Assembly (NCBI GenBank): GCA_037349315.1
Contig: JBAIAC010000048.1
Coordinates: 40,302,501 to 40,366,500, forward strand
Reading direction: 5' to 3'
Length of the DNA stretch: 64,000 nt
Source of the DNA: Chelydra serpentina
Taxonomy: Eukaryota > Chordata > Testudines > Chelydridae
The notes beneath the pieces are model-generated. The model ran no database searches. It had not been told where the DNA came from and was given only the letters and a program-made list of their open reading frames with translations. Within the stretch, counting starts at the first letter, position 1, and each line of letters begins with the position of its first letter. The position numbers and the translations under genes were made by a program. Positions 11,894 through 22,699 of this stretch are shown here, piece after piece.

Positions 11894-11916
11894 TAAAAAG
11901 ACAAAAAGGTGGGGAA
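11894..11916 (+). promoter_or_regulatory. Polypurine tract before 3' LTR
   Basis: A purine-dominated run including AAAAAGGTGGGGAA lies immediately 5' of the TG that opens the 3' LTR. This is the expected position and composition for the plus-strand primer of a retrovirus. Confidence 0.7.
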
Positions 11917-12086
11917 TGTAGTAGCAAGAAAGCCTGAGATTAAGCCCTTGTACCAGAGGTCTGGTATGAGGCAGGACCTGCTCACAGAATCTGTCAAGAA
12001 CAGGGCTGATATTGCAGAAATACACATTCCTAAGAAGTGCTAAGCACAGAGTACTCACACAAACACATCCCGATATCAAGAATGGT
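11917..12086 (+). repeat. Endogenous retrovirus 3' LTR, truncated
   Basis: It begins TGTAGTAG directly after the polypurine tract and repeats the first ~170 bases of the 5' LTR. Similarity stops abruptly after ATCAAGAATGGTAC, where the two copies diverge. The rest of the LTR, including the AATAAA region, is absent, so the provirus end was deleted or recombined with what follows. Confidence 0.8.
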
Positions 12087-12289
12087 ACATTAATAACGTA
12101 GCTGAAGTGAAAGGGACCAGCCCTTTGTTTCTGTAAGCAATGGGTGTGAGCAAAATAGAAAACCTTTAGAAGGTTGCCTTGTTTTTGACAATAGCTGGTT
12201 CTGAAGCACCTGACGACCTTTAATAGTTTTCAGTTAACTCAGGCAGAGTCGCTAACTATAAAACTGTAGTACCGAAAAGAAAAGTGGAG

Positions 12290-12580
12290 AATACTGCACT
12301 ATATATGAGAATGAGACACATGAAAGATGTTTATAATCTCAGGGTACAAAAGGAAGGTGAAACCATAGACAAGTGTGTGACTGATCTGAGGCTGGAGAGC
12401 CAATCTTGAGATTTTAGGAGAGCTCAGAGTCTCTAATAAGAGAGATCATGAATGGAACCTGGAACAAAATACTCAGATAAAGACTAATGGAAGATCTAGA
12501 ATTAACCCTTGACAAACCATTTAGAATTTGCCAGGCAATGGAAGCAAGTTACTCAGTCCAGAATGAAGTTTATGGAGGGT
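12290..12580 (+). pseudogene. Ty3/Gypsy gag remnant
   Basis: With frameshifts tolerated, the + strand reads as the gag region of a Gypsy retrotransposon. Short recognisable stretches are a GETIDKCVTDLRL segment, a segment matching the usual LRDSLI-RDRI part, a leucine-rich step, and a final ICQAMEAS-like stretch. Several stops are present. The zinc knuckle, protease and reverse transcriptase expected next are absent. Confidence 0.55.
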
Positions 12581-12589
12581 GGACACTGT

Positions 12590-12900
12590 AACATGATTGA
12601 GAATGCAAAATATTACAAGAGATACATAAAGCAAAACAAAAAACCCAATGTGATTTGCAGCCACGGGAGCTGCCGCCACTTCATGAAAATGATGTTGTGT
12701 GTCTCTGTGATGGAAAACAATGCTCACAAGCCGCAGTGGTGTCCCTAATGGCTACATCATGGTTGTATGAGGTCATCACCCTAGCCTAGACGGATACATA
12801 CTGAGGAGGGATAGATGACACCTTTTCCAAAGCACAGAAAGGCCGGAGAGAAGGGGCATGGAGTCTGATGTTTTGCCCAGGAGGGTCGCAGAAAGGCAAC
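12590..12900 (+). pseudogene. Gypsy pol 3' end (integrase C-terminal tail)
   Basis: Frame pieces read LPPLHENDVVC, DGKQCSQAAVVS and DGYILRRDR. This is the pattern by which vertebrate Gypsy pol proteins end (LxxGDxV, W-x-A-V-V, DGxxLRRNRRHL). It follows the gag remnant almost directly, so several kilobases of pol have been deleted. Stops and shifts prevent translation. Confidence 0.5.
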
Positions 12901-13019
12901 AACCACAATAGGTTGAGACTAGAGAGCCCCAGAACATGGAACTCCCAGAGCAAGTGGACTTGCCACCTCCTGACGGCAGTAGTGCTGATGTTCCGGGGGA
13001 ACTCCACAGGTTCACATGA

Positions 13020-13310
13020 CAGCGCAAGACACTTCAAATACTAATTGAACATTGTTATCAAGTTTGACTATTTGGAATTGTGTGTTATACGAATATTGTT
13101 TTTTAAAAAGCATTATTGTACTTAAGTTTTGGGTTGGAAGGGAAAATGTCGTACTTAGGACTATGCCTTTAAGGACTCAGATTCTCAACGAGTTTGTGTG
13201 GGGCATTGTGAAGCTCATTATGCGCAGCCAGACACTGAATAAACCAGAAAATCTCCTTTGCTACCTATGTAGGTGGTGCAACAAACGTATCTGTCAATTA
13301 CACGAGAAAT
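13020..13310 (+). repeat. Probable Gypsy 3' LTR remnant
   Basis: The segment follows the pol tail and has LTR-like content: a TGCCTTTAAGGACT stretch, then an AATAAA at about 13238. No matching 5' LTR is visible in the window, so the call rests on position and composition. Confidence 0.35.
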
Positions 13311-13631
13311 GAGTATTAATTATAAATGTTACCAAAGACCCCTGTGATTTTGCTTAATTTCTCAAGTATGTTATCCAGTGTATCCTGCAAGCAGCAGCAA
13401 CAATCACTATATGTTCACTGAGCATATAGCATGATTTCTACTTTAAAAAAAAAAAATCAGCATCTAGTTCTAACCCTACACAAACTCCCCATGCCCTTGT
13501 ACTCAAGACATTCCGACCCATACAGTATACATATAACTTTGATATGCATATACCTTATAATTAATCAATGGCTTTGCAAATAACTGGTAATACCTTAAGT
13601 GCAACACTTGATTTCATCTTCACGTCTCCCT

Positions 13632-14394
13632 CAGTGGCGGATTAGCCACTGGGCCTACAGGGCCCAGGCTCAGGGGACCGGCCAACTGTGGGGCCCCCAG
13701 CTTCCGCCTGGTAGGTGGGCCAGGAGAAGCCTCCACATCATCGCCCCCATCCTGTCCCTGGCAGAAGCTGCGAGATGGGGACGACCCGCCCTCAGCATCA
13801 TCCCCCTAATCCCATCCCCAGGAAAAGCCAAGGATGGGGGAAGTCTCCCCAGAAGCTCCCCGAGCGGCAGAAGCCCCCACCAGCAGCTTCTGACCCCATC
13901 CCCGGCAGAGGAAGCCCCCACTGCCCTGACCCCATCCTCGGAAGAAGCCGTGTGGTGGTGGAGAAAGCCCCTATGCCCAACCCCACTCTCTGGCAGAAGT
14001 GCTGGGTGGGCCAGGAGAGGACCCAGCACCTCGACCCTGGTCCTCTAAATAAGTGTGGCACCCAGAGCCCTGCTGCAGCCCTGGGACTGGAGAAGCTCTC
14101 ACTCCCCACTATGGTCCTGGGGCCCTGACACAGGGACAGAGCTTCTCCAAACTTGGGGCTGCGGGGGGGTGGTGGAGAAAGGAACAAAGGAGTTGTGGGG
14201 CACATGGAATGGGGGGGGGGGGGCCTGGGTGGAAAGGGGCAGGATCCTGGGAAAAGGGCAGAAAGGGGTGGGGCCATGGGCAGTGCCACAGGCGGAAGGG
14301 GCGGGACACAGTGGGCCCACAAGTGGAAGGAATGGGTAGGGACCCCCCCCCTTTGCTCTGGCCCAGGGCCCCGAGAAACCTTAATCCACCTCTG
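13632..14394. mobile_element. GC-rich hAT MITE
   Basis: The termini are CAGTGGCGGATTAGC and CTTAATCCACCTCTG, inverted repeats differing at a few sites. The flanks GTCTCCCT (13624-13631) and GGCTCCAT (14395-14402) agree at 6 of 8 positions, consistent with an aged hAT target duplication. The interior is proline/glycine-codon-like low-complexity DNA that opens long but meaningless frames on both strands. A related fragment is at 62090-62830. Confidence 0.75.
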
Positions 14395-17300
14395 GGCTCC
14401 ATCTTCTCTGATTAACAGAAGGGACACTGTTCCATTCTGCAAAAGGAAGACAGGTTGTCGTTCTGCATACCATGAAACAAGCACTACAACCCTTTGAAAT
14501 GTATCATGACAGTCCATGTGGTGGACATCAAGGAATATTCAGAACGAGAACTGCGCTGACATCAAGATACTATTGGCCAGGGATGACAAAAGACATTACA
14601 GATTGGGTATGTAAAGTAATAAAACTAAATCCTGAAGAACGCTGTTTACAATTTAAATACAAATTTGAAATGTACAAAGAAATACATAAATACATTTGGT
14701 ATGAAAATGTGAACTCTGTTCCCTTGCAATAATATTTCCATACAAAAATGTTAATGTCAGCATATTGTTCCATCCAAACTAGGTTGCGCGATGTCTGCAT
14801 TTCCAGAAAGAGGGAAAAGAATTAAATGTGGATACCACCTTGAAAAGCATAAAGGTGAATTTTGGAATCAGACACATCTACTACGTTTATTCAGAAATTT
14901 CGTATTCATCCTTTCAACTGTCAATGCATTATTGGTATTTGTAGTGCACACAGCATATATATGACAAAGTCTTATTCATTTCCTTAAAAGTAAGTAAGTA
15001 AGAAGTCTGTGAAAGACAGAATCAAAGATAATTGTTTATCATTATGCGTTTTTATTATTGCTATACAATGAGGCTGTGCCGCTTGTATGCAATGCATACA
15101 AGCAGCACAGCACAGTGCAGCAATGACCTCTACAGCTCCTTGCACTGGCATGGCATATTTCTTCAGGGGTCCTCTTGTATTGTTTTTCCTACCCCATTCC
15201 TGCATTGCGGAAGATGGTTGATGACACTGGGAGTAATTGGGATGAATTCCTTGATGGCATTTTATTTTCTTTGTGAACTAAACCACACACAACAATAAAA
15301 ATGTCACCCTTTCGACTAATGTATGGCATTGACCCAGTGTTTCCAGACCAAGCCTCAGAGAATTACACGGTAAATGTATGCAATCACCAGCAGCTTTCAC
15401 GTGCATACGTTATTCTGTGAGTCTTCATTTTACATATACAACCCCTTCTCCATTTGTTTACAAAGATACCAGATGTCAATGAACTTGGTGAAGAATTCTG
15501 CAAAGAGTGCAGCATAAATTTGAAAGCGAGAAAGGCTGCTGACATTGGACTAGCTCTTAGTAATATTTCTAAAGCACAGGAAAAACAAAAACAGTATATG
15601 AAAAGAAAGAGTTCTAAATATGGGGTCGTGTTATGTTACTGAAAGCGAGAAAGAACAAGAAAAGGAGGGCCGCTCCATCCTATCTATCGTGGACCATACA
15701 AAATTACCACTGTTGAGGGTAAAAGAGTTAAATTGGAAACCATCTCAGAGAAACTTTTAGGATCTATGTACAGTATCTCCCACTTAAAACCATTTGAAGA
15801 GTCACCAACATTAGGTGCTGAAAGCAGATCAGAGAAAAACATCGAAATGGAAATTGCTGGGGGTGACACTGGGAAAAAAAAAACCACCCTCAGAAGAGAT
15901 TGGAAAAATGGGTGGTGATGTATCTCACAAGTCTCATGACAGCACAGTGATAAACATGGAGGTTACAGCAATGGAAGAAGAGGAGTGTATAGAAGAAGAA
16001 GTTGAAAGCAGCGATCCAAGTGATGTTGATGACATGCTTATGGAGGATGGGGAAGACAAAGAATGGTTTCTGAAAGGTAATTGCTTATCACACCTTTTTA
16101 AAAAAAAGTTTGTTAACATACTTCCATTTTTCAAAAATGTTAAAGGTTTTCATGTAAAAAGTAGCGGCATTCACAATAGTAAAACAGAGGAAAAGGAAAC
16201 TGTATTACAGTGCATGTAATGGTGTTTCTTTTTGTGTTTGGGAGTCATTACAAATTTGACTAGAGAAAAAAAAGTGACTGAAGGCCAAATTGTTGAAATC
16301 ATCACAATGTCAATAACTTTTGTATATGTATTTACCCTTACAGATAACACTGATGGAAACAAAAGAATTGTTAATAATTGACCCCTTGTGTTGTGGTTGT
16401 GAGATGACATATGAAAGAAAATTCCTGAGGAACTGGAGGTGATTTTTTAGATACTTATTTTTCCAGTTTACAAGTAGTGTTACTGTGAAACTATGTTCAA
16501 TAAATGTAACAACAGTGAGGCAAATACATTCCTGATTGCTACAAAGGAAACAGCATATACTTTTACTGACTATGTTTACTAATGGACACTGAGTGAACTT
16601 GTGCAATTTGAGCATGGCTAAATACTTCATAGAATGTGGACACAAAACAGTAGGATGTAGCATGAGTGAGAAGATGTTATTAGCAGTATGGGACACAACA
16701 AAACGGGTGATATCTAGCGTAAGAGTGAGACAAGAATATCAAACCAAGTGTCTATATATGAGCACTAAGTCATTGCAACCATTAATTAAATAGAGAAAGA
16801 AAGGATTACTAAACATGTTCAGAAACTGTAAGAAAAAGCAAAACCCCATTTATACGATCTGCCACTGTACTCCCTACAAATTGTATCCTTCATCCACAAA
16901 GTGTTGGAGAACTAAAATGGTTGAACACAAGAGACAAACTGATGGCCACAACTGCAGACCACTCATCTTAAAAGGTACTGAATAGCAAATTGTCATTATC
17001 ATTTGTTACTTATGTGTAATTATGATGTGTTTTCTAAAGAGAAGTTTGCAGAAACATATTTGCAGCATATAGACATCAGTACTGTGGAAACCACACAAGC
17101 TATGACTGCATTTAGAAGAGAAATAGCAATTCTTTTCATGAAGGAGTCAGGTAATAACTTTGTCCCATATACTATGGGCTCATTAGGTATACATAAAGAT
17201 AACAGGAAGAGTGGAATTATGTCACATAACAAATAGTTATCTTAATACCCCTACAGTGGGGTATGTCACAGGTTTGGTTCAGTAATGCTGACTCTGTATG

Positions 17301-18350
17301 AAAAATGTCTTTAAGTATGAAAAAATGTGGACGGGGGTGAATGGTTGCTATTAATAGAGTAATGAAATGAAATTAGATATTTTTATATCCAACAGCAGTA
17401 AAGTAAAAGTTTGAGAAATATAGTCTGCAGTACCCAGTATCATTTAAAATATGATCCACAAAAAGAAAAAACATTTGCAAACCAGTAACTAAATGAAATA
17501 ATTGACAGTAATTAATAAATCAAGATTTCTGTTTAGTTTTGGTCATAATGTAATCATCATTTGAGTACATTATATTGATTTTTCAGCGAGCATGGAGGAG
17601 TACTGCATATACTGCAACTTCGTCACTTGTGAAAAAGTGAAGACTGCATGATGGCAAGAAACACAGAATTGTATCAGAAACACACACCATGTGTTGGAAC
17701 AGATAAGAAAGCAGAATATGATTGTTTGTGGCAAAAAGAACAAAAGTCATGGCCCAACATCTAGCCAGTTGAATACAGATCCCGTGCAATAACCTGTCTA
17801 AGGATCAGGATTCTTGTAATAATTCCACAGCAGTAAACATTTTCACCAATGCTGATAGTCATGTCTTAGGTAATGCTTAATGTGGACAGAATAACATTTT
17901 ATAAATGTTATCAGTGAACAGAAATTATGTGCAGCATTATTAATTCTGTGATTTCATTTTCTCATCTGTTACTTATCAAGGGTCCAGTGTAACTCTTGTA
18001 AGAGGTGGGCACATACGCTCTGCATTCCAGCTGGAACAAATGAAGAAAACACAACTGATGAGGAGAAAGAATACAAGTGCAAAAAGTGTGCATACATGAG
18101 TTGCTTACAAAAAATGTACAGTATGTTATTGTTTTCAAAAATATTTTTGTTTTTCTTGGAATAACACAGCTGGAATATACATGAATAATAGAGAAGTTAA
18201 ATGTTACTGTTCATTTCAGTACAGACAAAAAGGTGTTCATAACTCTGTATCTATACAGATGATTGTTTTTGAAAACATCTTGGAACAAAAAGCAAACTGT
18301 TTTTGTTTATATACCAGCCTAAAATAATAAAGTTTTTAAAATTTTAAAAC
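14395..18350 (+). pseudogene. Ginger-like integrase gene, multi-exon, decayed, with PHD-like finger
   Basis: Five pieces can be read in order. (1) 14472-14611: an integrase zinc-binding type segment, HDSPCGGHQG then RYYWPGM, ending at a possible donor. (2) 15214-15369: the end of an integrase core, NWDEFLDGILFSL then MSPFRLMYG, broken by a TGA at 15274-15276, with donor at 15370. (3) 15466-16075: a GPY/F-type domain (PIYRGPYKI, then YSISHLKPFEE), with a TGA at 15641-15643 and a frame change in the A-run near 15880, followed by an acidic tail and donor. (4) 17037-17150 and 17586-17770: short exon-like frames between AG and GT sites. (5) 17986-18115: a PHD-like VQCNSCKRW, H, C, then CKKC. AATAAA lies at 18326. 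Known Ginger DNA transposons derive from Gypsy integrases, may have introns, and can carry PHD fingers. Most of the catalytic core is missing between pieces 1 and 2. A domesticated GIN-type pseudogene is the alternative. Confidence 0.6.
15081..15103. repeat. Perfect 10-bp hairpin
   Basis: GCTTGTATGC, a 3-base AAT loop, and GCATACAAGC form a perfect inverted repeat inside an intron-like part of the integrase pseudogene. Function is unknown and chance is possible. Confidence 0.6.
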
Positions 18351-18640
18351 TCCCTCTCTTTATTTGTGCCCACGTGGATAATGCTTACACAATGAGATCT
18401 AAAAAAGCAAGTGCACAGCCCAGTGTTACCGGAAAATCGCTTAATTTCTCACGGTCAGCGTGCGGCACAGGGAGCAGTACAGGGCAGCCATCAGTGTCCG
18501 CAGGACATTTTACTTTCTACTGACGGTGCTGGGGCTTTGGTGCCTGTTGTGAAACTCGGCAACTATCGTCATGGGTTGAGGTCGCCCCTCGAAGACCTGG
18601 AGCAGAAGATGTGAAAGGTCCAGAGGCAGCAAATCGTGTC
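18351..18640. other. Gene-free stretch before the CpG island
   Basis: No gene is recognised. A short open frame (18411-18614, +) has no recognisable family. Confidence 0.4.
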
Positions 18641-18705
18641 CACGTGACCCCCCCCCCCGGAATTCGCTACCCCGGGCCGGAGGCGCAGACGTGTCTCATT
18701 CTTAC

Positions 18706-18795
18706 CACGTGGTGATACAACACATCGGGGGTTGCGCGCTTCCAGGTCAGCACCACGCCGGTAGCCAGTCCCGCGGGGTGGGCGAAGGCGGCCAT
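18706..18795 (-). CDS. Candidate first coding exon of a divergent transcript
   Basis: On the minus strand an ATG in strong context (A at -3, G at +4) opens a frame of exactly 30 codons. It runs into the donor GTG|GTAAGA at 18705. The peptide starts MAAFAHPAGL and has no recognised family. Open frames are common by chance in CpG islands. In human the neighbour on this side of RPP38 is ACBD7 plus a divergent non-coding transcript, but this peptide does not look like ACBD7. Read it as a candidate only. Confidence 0.25.
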
Positions 18796-19220
18796 GCTTC
18801 CGCGGCGGGAACTGCTGCCGCTGGGGGCGGGATGTGCCGGCCGCTTGTTTCTGTCGCTCCCCCGGCGCACGTGGGGCTCGGGGCGGGGCCTGCGGGGCCG
18901 GGTTCCGGCGCACACGGCGCGGCCGCTCTGGCAGCGCCCCCTGGCGGCACGTTGCGGGCGCACCGCGGCCTGCGAGTCTCTCCGCGCCGTGGGCCGGCGG
19001 GAGGAGGCGAGTCTCGCGAGAGGTGCGGCCTGCCAGCGTCGGGGCGCGGGGTCAGCGAGAGGCGGGGGGCCCGTAGGAGGCTGGATCCGGCGGCGGATGA
19101 GGCGCGTGACTGGGGCCGGCCGTTCGGACCGAGGGTGGGGGCCCGGGTCCGGTGCGAAGGGGACGGAGGAGGAGGGGGTCCCGCTCCCCTGGGGGCTAGA
19201 GGGGTTTGGGGGGGGGAGGT

Positions 19221-19350
19221 GCGGCTCAGGTGGGGCCGGGAGGAGGGGCTTGGGGAAGGAGGGTTGCGGCTCAGGTGGGGCCGGGAGGAGGGGCTTGGGG
19301 AAGGAGGGTTGCGGCTCAGGTGGGGAAGGAGGGTTGCGGCTCAGGTGGGG
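19221..19350 (+). repeat. 45-bp minisatellite at the edge of the CpG island
   Basis: Two full 45-base units begin at 19221 and 19266, each starting GCGGCTCAGGTGGGG. A 25-base shortened unit follows at 19311 and a partial one at 19336. The array ends immediately before the donor at 19356. It opens long glycine-rich frames that are not genes. Confidence 0.85.
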
Positions 19351-19380
19351 AGAAGGTGAGTGGGGGTTGGGCACCAGCTC

Positions 19381-21060
19381 CTGGGATTGGGACGTGGTTC
19401 TTAGTTTCTGAATAGAGAAGTGGCAGGTTTTAAACACGAGTCCAGTGAGGAGCAGATAAGCCAGGCTAAATGTCTATATTTTGCCCATAATTGCAGTTTG
19501 CCATTACTTCTTAGGTTTGATGTTCTGAGGTCTCTACAGGGCTTCAGATATTTACCAGAACATCTGCTGTTTGGAGAACTAAACCTACCCGTCAGAGGTA
19601 ATTATAAAAGCTGTAGGTGATATGTGAGGGTCTCCACCAGATTATTCCAGGGATGTAACCCTAGTCTGTTACGCCTCATGATCACCATTATATTCCTCCT
19701 TTAGCTATGGCAAGAGGATACTCAATCAGTCATCCTACCTTCATTTTTCTGATCACCTTAGCCAGTGAATAATTTCAGTGCCTGCTGCTTCTGCTCAGAT
19801 CTTTCCAGGGCAGCAAACATGAAAATGCATAATTACTGACAGCTTCACTGTTGTCAACAAGTTTTTCAGAAAGATCCTGCAAAACTAACTCCATACTTGC
19901 TAATTTCACTCTACTACTGTTGCTTCTAGCTTTACCTAACAGCAGAAGTGTTGAAGGTGTCTTTCAGCACGTTATACGTAGTTCATGTTTGTGATGGTAC
20001 CTTTGCAAGCATAAGGGCTGGAAACTTATTTTAAACAATTCTACAGAAATTGAAGATGTAGTCATAACCTGCACACACCCCAGGAAAGGCTTCCCACTCA
20101 CAAGTGTATTTTTAACCCCCATTTTTGTACATACTTTAAAAATACTCCTCTTTATAACATCTAGGATGATCTTAGGACCATGGACCCAATATTAAACGAG
20201 ATCTGAACAAAAACAATGCACCTATATTACATAAAATTGTGGTACAAAGTATACAATGTAGAAAACACATAGGAAATTTATTTTTACTATCACTCTTCTT
20301 TAATCCGATTATTTGGGGAGGAGAGAAGAGAAGTCAAATCTCATGAAGCAAAACCCCTTCCACACAATGAAATTTGAGCCTGGCTAATCTCTCTTTTCTG
20401 TCCTACTACTTTTTGTGTACTACTGTACTGCTGTCTTCTTGGTCTCTGTCCAGTATGAAGGGTACGCATATGCCATAGGGTTCCTCAAAGTCTTCAGATG
20501 AAGAAAATCCAAAAGGTACATTCTCATTTTGCCCCACTCTATTATAGACTGTCACTTCTCCTCTTAGGCTGTGCCCCTGGTACACACATTCAGCCTCTCC
20601 AGCAGTAGCCTATACTTACCTTTCTGTCTTGTAGTTGCTTCGGCCTTTAGTTGCTCCTTTTATGAGACAACTTACAAATTAATTAGTTTTAAAAAATGTA
20701 TCTTCTAAATGCCAATAAACAAGAACACTTGCTAATGTGAGTTACATCGCAAAAGGGGAAAGATTGAGGACTGCTAATCAAAGTAAAGATACTTCATGAA
20801 TTCAACAATATAAAATAGTTTGCTACAGTTGAAATAGTATAGGTTCAGATTATTGTTCTCGATAGTGTTTCCAAAATATAGATGTGCAGCAGTAAAAATT
20901 AAATGTATTTGTTTCCTACAACTTAAACAGTTTGCTTTGACTTAGTTTTTTAATCTGTGGAACCTCTAGCAGCCTCTACGCATCACCTTTGGCACAAGTC
21001 TTGACTCGTTGCTTTTTCATTAATGAATGGAGCAGGTGCTATGTTACCAAGTAATTACTG
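19381..21060 (+). other. Presumed RPP38 5'-UTR intron
   Basis: The interval between the CpG-island donor and the acceptor at 21625 contains no recognisable coding sequence. A CR1 fragment follows at 21068-21470. Confidence 0.5.
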
Positions 21061-21067
21061 AAGTCTA

Positions 21068-21470
21068 ATACTACATAAGAACAGCCACACTGGGTCAGAC
21101 CAATCCAGCTAGCCCAGTATCCTATCTTCTGACAGTGGCCAATGCCAGGTGCTTCAGAGGCAATGAACAGAACCGCTTCTGGCAATCAGAGGCTAGGAAC
21201 ATTTAAAGCATTGGGTTGACCATCTTGACTAATATCCATTGATGGAACTATTCTCTATGGATTTATCTTGTTTTTTTGAACCCTGTTATGATTTTGATCT
21301 TCACAGCATCCCCTGGCAAAGAGTTCACAGGTTGATTCTGTGTTGTGGAAGAAGTACTTCCTTTTGTTTTAAAGCTGCTGCCTATTCATTTCATTGGGTG
21401 ATTCCTGAATGTGCTTTTTGTAAAGATTTTTTTAAAAGTGGTACTGAGCTGGTGTGAAACAGGCTATAAA
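21068..21470 (-). mobile_element. CR1-like LINE 3' fragment
   Basis: The stretch beginning CATAAGAACAGCCACACTGG and continuing GGTCAGACCAATCC, CCTATCTTCTGACAGTGGCC and GTGGAAGAAGTACTTCC is the widespread sauropsid CR1-type 3' tail, read here in antisense. No ORF remains. Subfamily is not assigned. Confidence 0.6.
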
Positions 21471-21658
21471 TCTCTTAACTTTAGGAAAGGTACTGAGAAG
21501 CACACATCCGTTGCAATAGAAAGAGTTTGACTATTGCAGACCCAAGAGAGGCACTTTTAAAGACTGTTCACTTTGGGTATCTTTAAAATATTAACTAGTA
21601 GTTTCCTCTTTTCTCTTATTCATAGCTGAAGTGTCAAAACACAGAGAAAAGCATCAAG

Positions 21659-22501
21659 ATGCCCGTTGCTCAGGCCAGGGGTGGATCAGTCCGTAAAGCA
21701 AAGAAAATTACTGTAAAAACATCTTTAAATAACCCATATGATATCAAGTGGAATACCCTAGAAGGAGATGATATGCACTTTATACTCCAGACCTTGGAAG
21801 AAAGGATTAAACACATTGGACTTAAAAAGGTTGAGACTCGAAGGAGGAAAAAGCGTTCTATTGCAAAAAGGCAAATTAAAGAAAAATGTGATGCTAGTGA
21901 GCATCCAAAGGAGAAGGAAACAGACCATATTCAACAAGAACAAGGATGGACTGACTTAAACATCAGGAAACAGCTTGCTATTGGAATTAATGAGGTTACT
22001 AGATCTTTGGAAAAAAATGAACTACTTCTAGTGCTGGTGTGTAAATCTGCAAAACCTACTATGATCACTATCCACCTTATTCAGCTCAGTGCAAGTCGAG
22101 CAGTCCCAGCTGGCCAGGTTCCACGTCTTAGTGAAAGCATAGCACCTATGCTTGGCTTAACATCTGTTCTAGCACTGGGTTTTAAAAAGAATTCTGATAC
22201 TTTTACTGAAGTAGTAGAAGCTATAATTCCACGGATACCTAGCTTGGATGTGCCCTGGATTCAGCATAGAAGTGAGCAACCTATGGCGGAGGCATATACT
22301 GATCCTTTGGAAATTCAAGATACTGAACTTATGGAGGCCTCAGTGGAGGAGTTCTCCCAAAGCCATAAGTTGAAATGTACTGAAAGCAATAAGTTGGATT
22401 CTTCAAATGTAACTTTACAAGCTCTCAGAATTAAAAAGCTTGTTCCAAATCCAAATAAGATACGGAAACCCCCCAAAAATAAAAAAGCTGCTTCAAAATA
22501 A
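21659..22501 (+). CDS. RPP38: Ribonuclease P/MRP protein subunit p38
   Basis: The 280-codon single-exon frame encodes the p38 subunit of nuclear RNase P, which trims tRNA 5' leaders, and of RNase MRP, which acts in rRNA processing. Human RPP38 is 283 residues. Residues 18-30 (VKTSLNNPYDIKW) and 39-49 (MHFILQTLEER) are family signatures. A lysine-rich linker follows at about 60-95. An L7Ae/L30e-type kink-turn-binding domain spans about 100-205, including IGINEVTRSLEKNELLLVLV and the C-terminal FKKN. The basic tail KLVPNPNKIRKPPKNKK is typical of the family and suits nucleolar RNA binding. The ATG at 21659 has A at -3 and lies 33 bases after an acceptor. NMT2 ends convergently about 4.2 kb downstream, as in amniotes generally. 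No damage is seen. Confidence 0.95.
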   Translation: MPVAQARGGSVRKAKKITVKTSLNNPYDIKWNTLEGDDMHFILQTLEERIKHIGLKKVETRRRKKRSIAKRQIKEKCDASEHPKEKETDHIQQEQGWTDLNIRKQLAIGINEVTRSLEKNELLLVLVCKSAKPTMITIHLIQLSASRAVPAGQVPRLSESIAPMLGLTSVLALGFKKNSDTFTEVVEAIIPRIPSLDVPWIQHRSEQPMAEAYTDPLEIQDTELMEASVEEFSQSHKLKCTESNKLDSSNVTLQALRIKKLVPNPNKIRKPPKNKKAASK

Positions 22502-22660
22502 CTTAGTTTAGTACAGGTCTTTACAGTGGGAGTAAAGTGATTTGTATGCAGTATTGGAAACTGCCCCATGTAACTAAGTTAGGTGCTTTTAAATGTCATG
22601 GCTTCAGATGTAAAGCCATTTGACCAATAGAAAATGAACTCAGATTTGTTTTGTTCTGAC

Positions 22661-22666
22661 ATTAAA
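22661..22666 (+). terminator. Candidate RPP38 polyadenylation signal
   Basis: ATTAAA lies 160 bases after the RPP38 stop, a common variant signal at a plausible distance. Other ATTAAA copies occur further on, so usage is uncertain. Confidence 0.4.
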
Positions 22667-22699
22667 GCATGCAATCTATAAAATTGTGCATAAGTGTTA

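Larger units (their letters stand above)
18640..19380. promoter_or_regulatory. CpG island, presumed RPP38 promoter and first exon
   Basis: CpG dinucleotides are dense here, in sharp contrast to AT-rich surroundings. No clear TATA box is seen, as usual for housekeeping genes. A consensus donor AGAAG|GTGAGT lies at 19356 on the + strand. A consensus acceptor (polypyrimidine tract then CATAG) ends at 21625, 33 bases before the RPP38 start codon. A 5'-UTR intron of about 2.3 kb is therefore likely. The island also holds an ATG-to-donor frame on the minus strand, so transcription may be bidirectional. Confidence 0.75.

Noticed and set aside
13599..14517. Frames of 137-239 codons on both strands
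   Set aside because: They coincide with the GC-rich hAT MITE at 13632-14394.
18667..19437. 256-codon minus-strand frame and 222-codon plus-strand frame
   Set aside because: CpG-island and minisatellite composition keeps all frames open. Only the short ATG-to-donor piece at 18706-18795 is kept, as a weak candidate.
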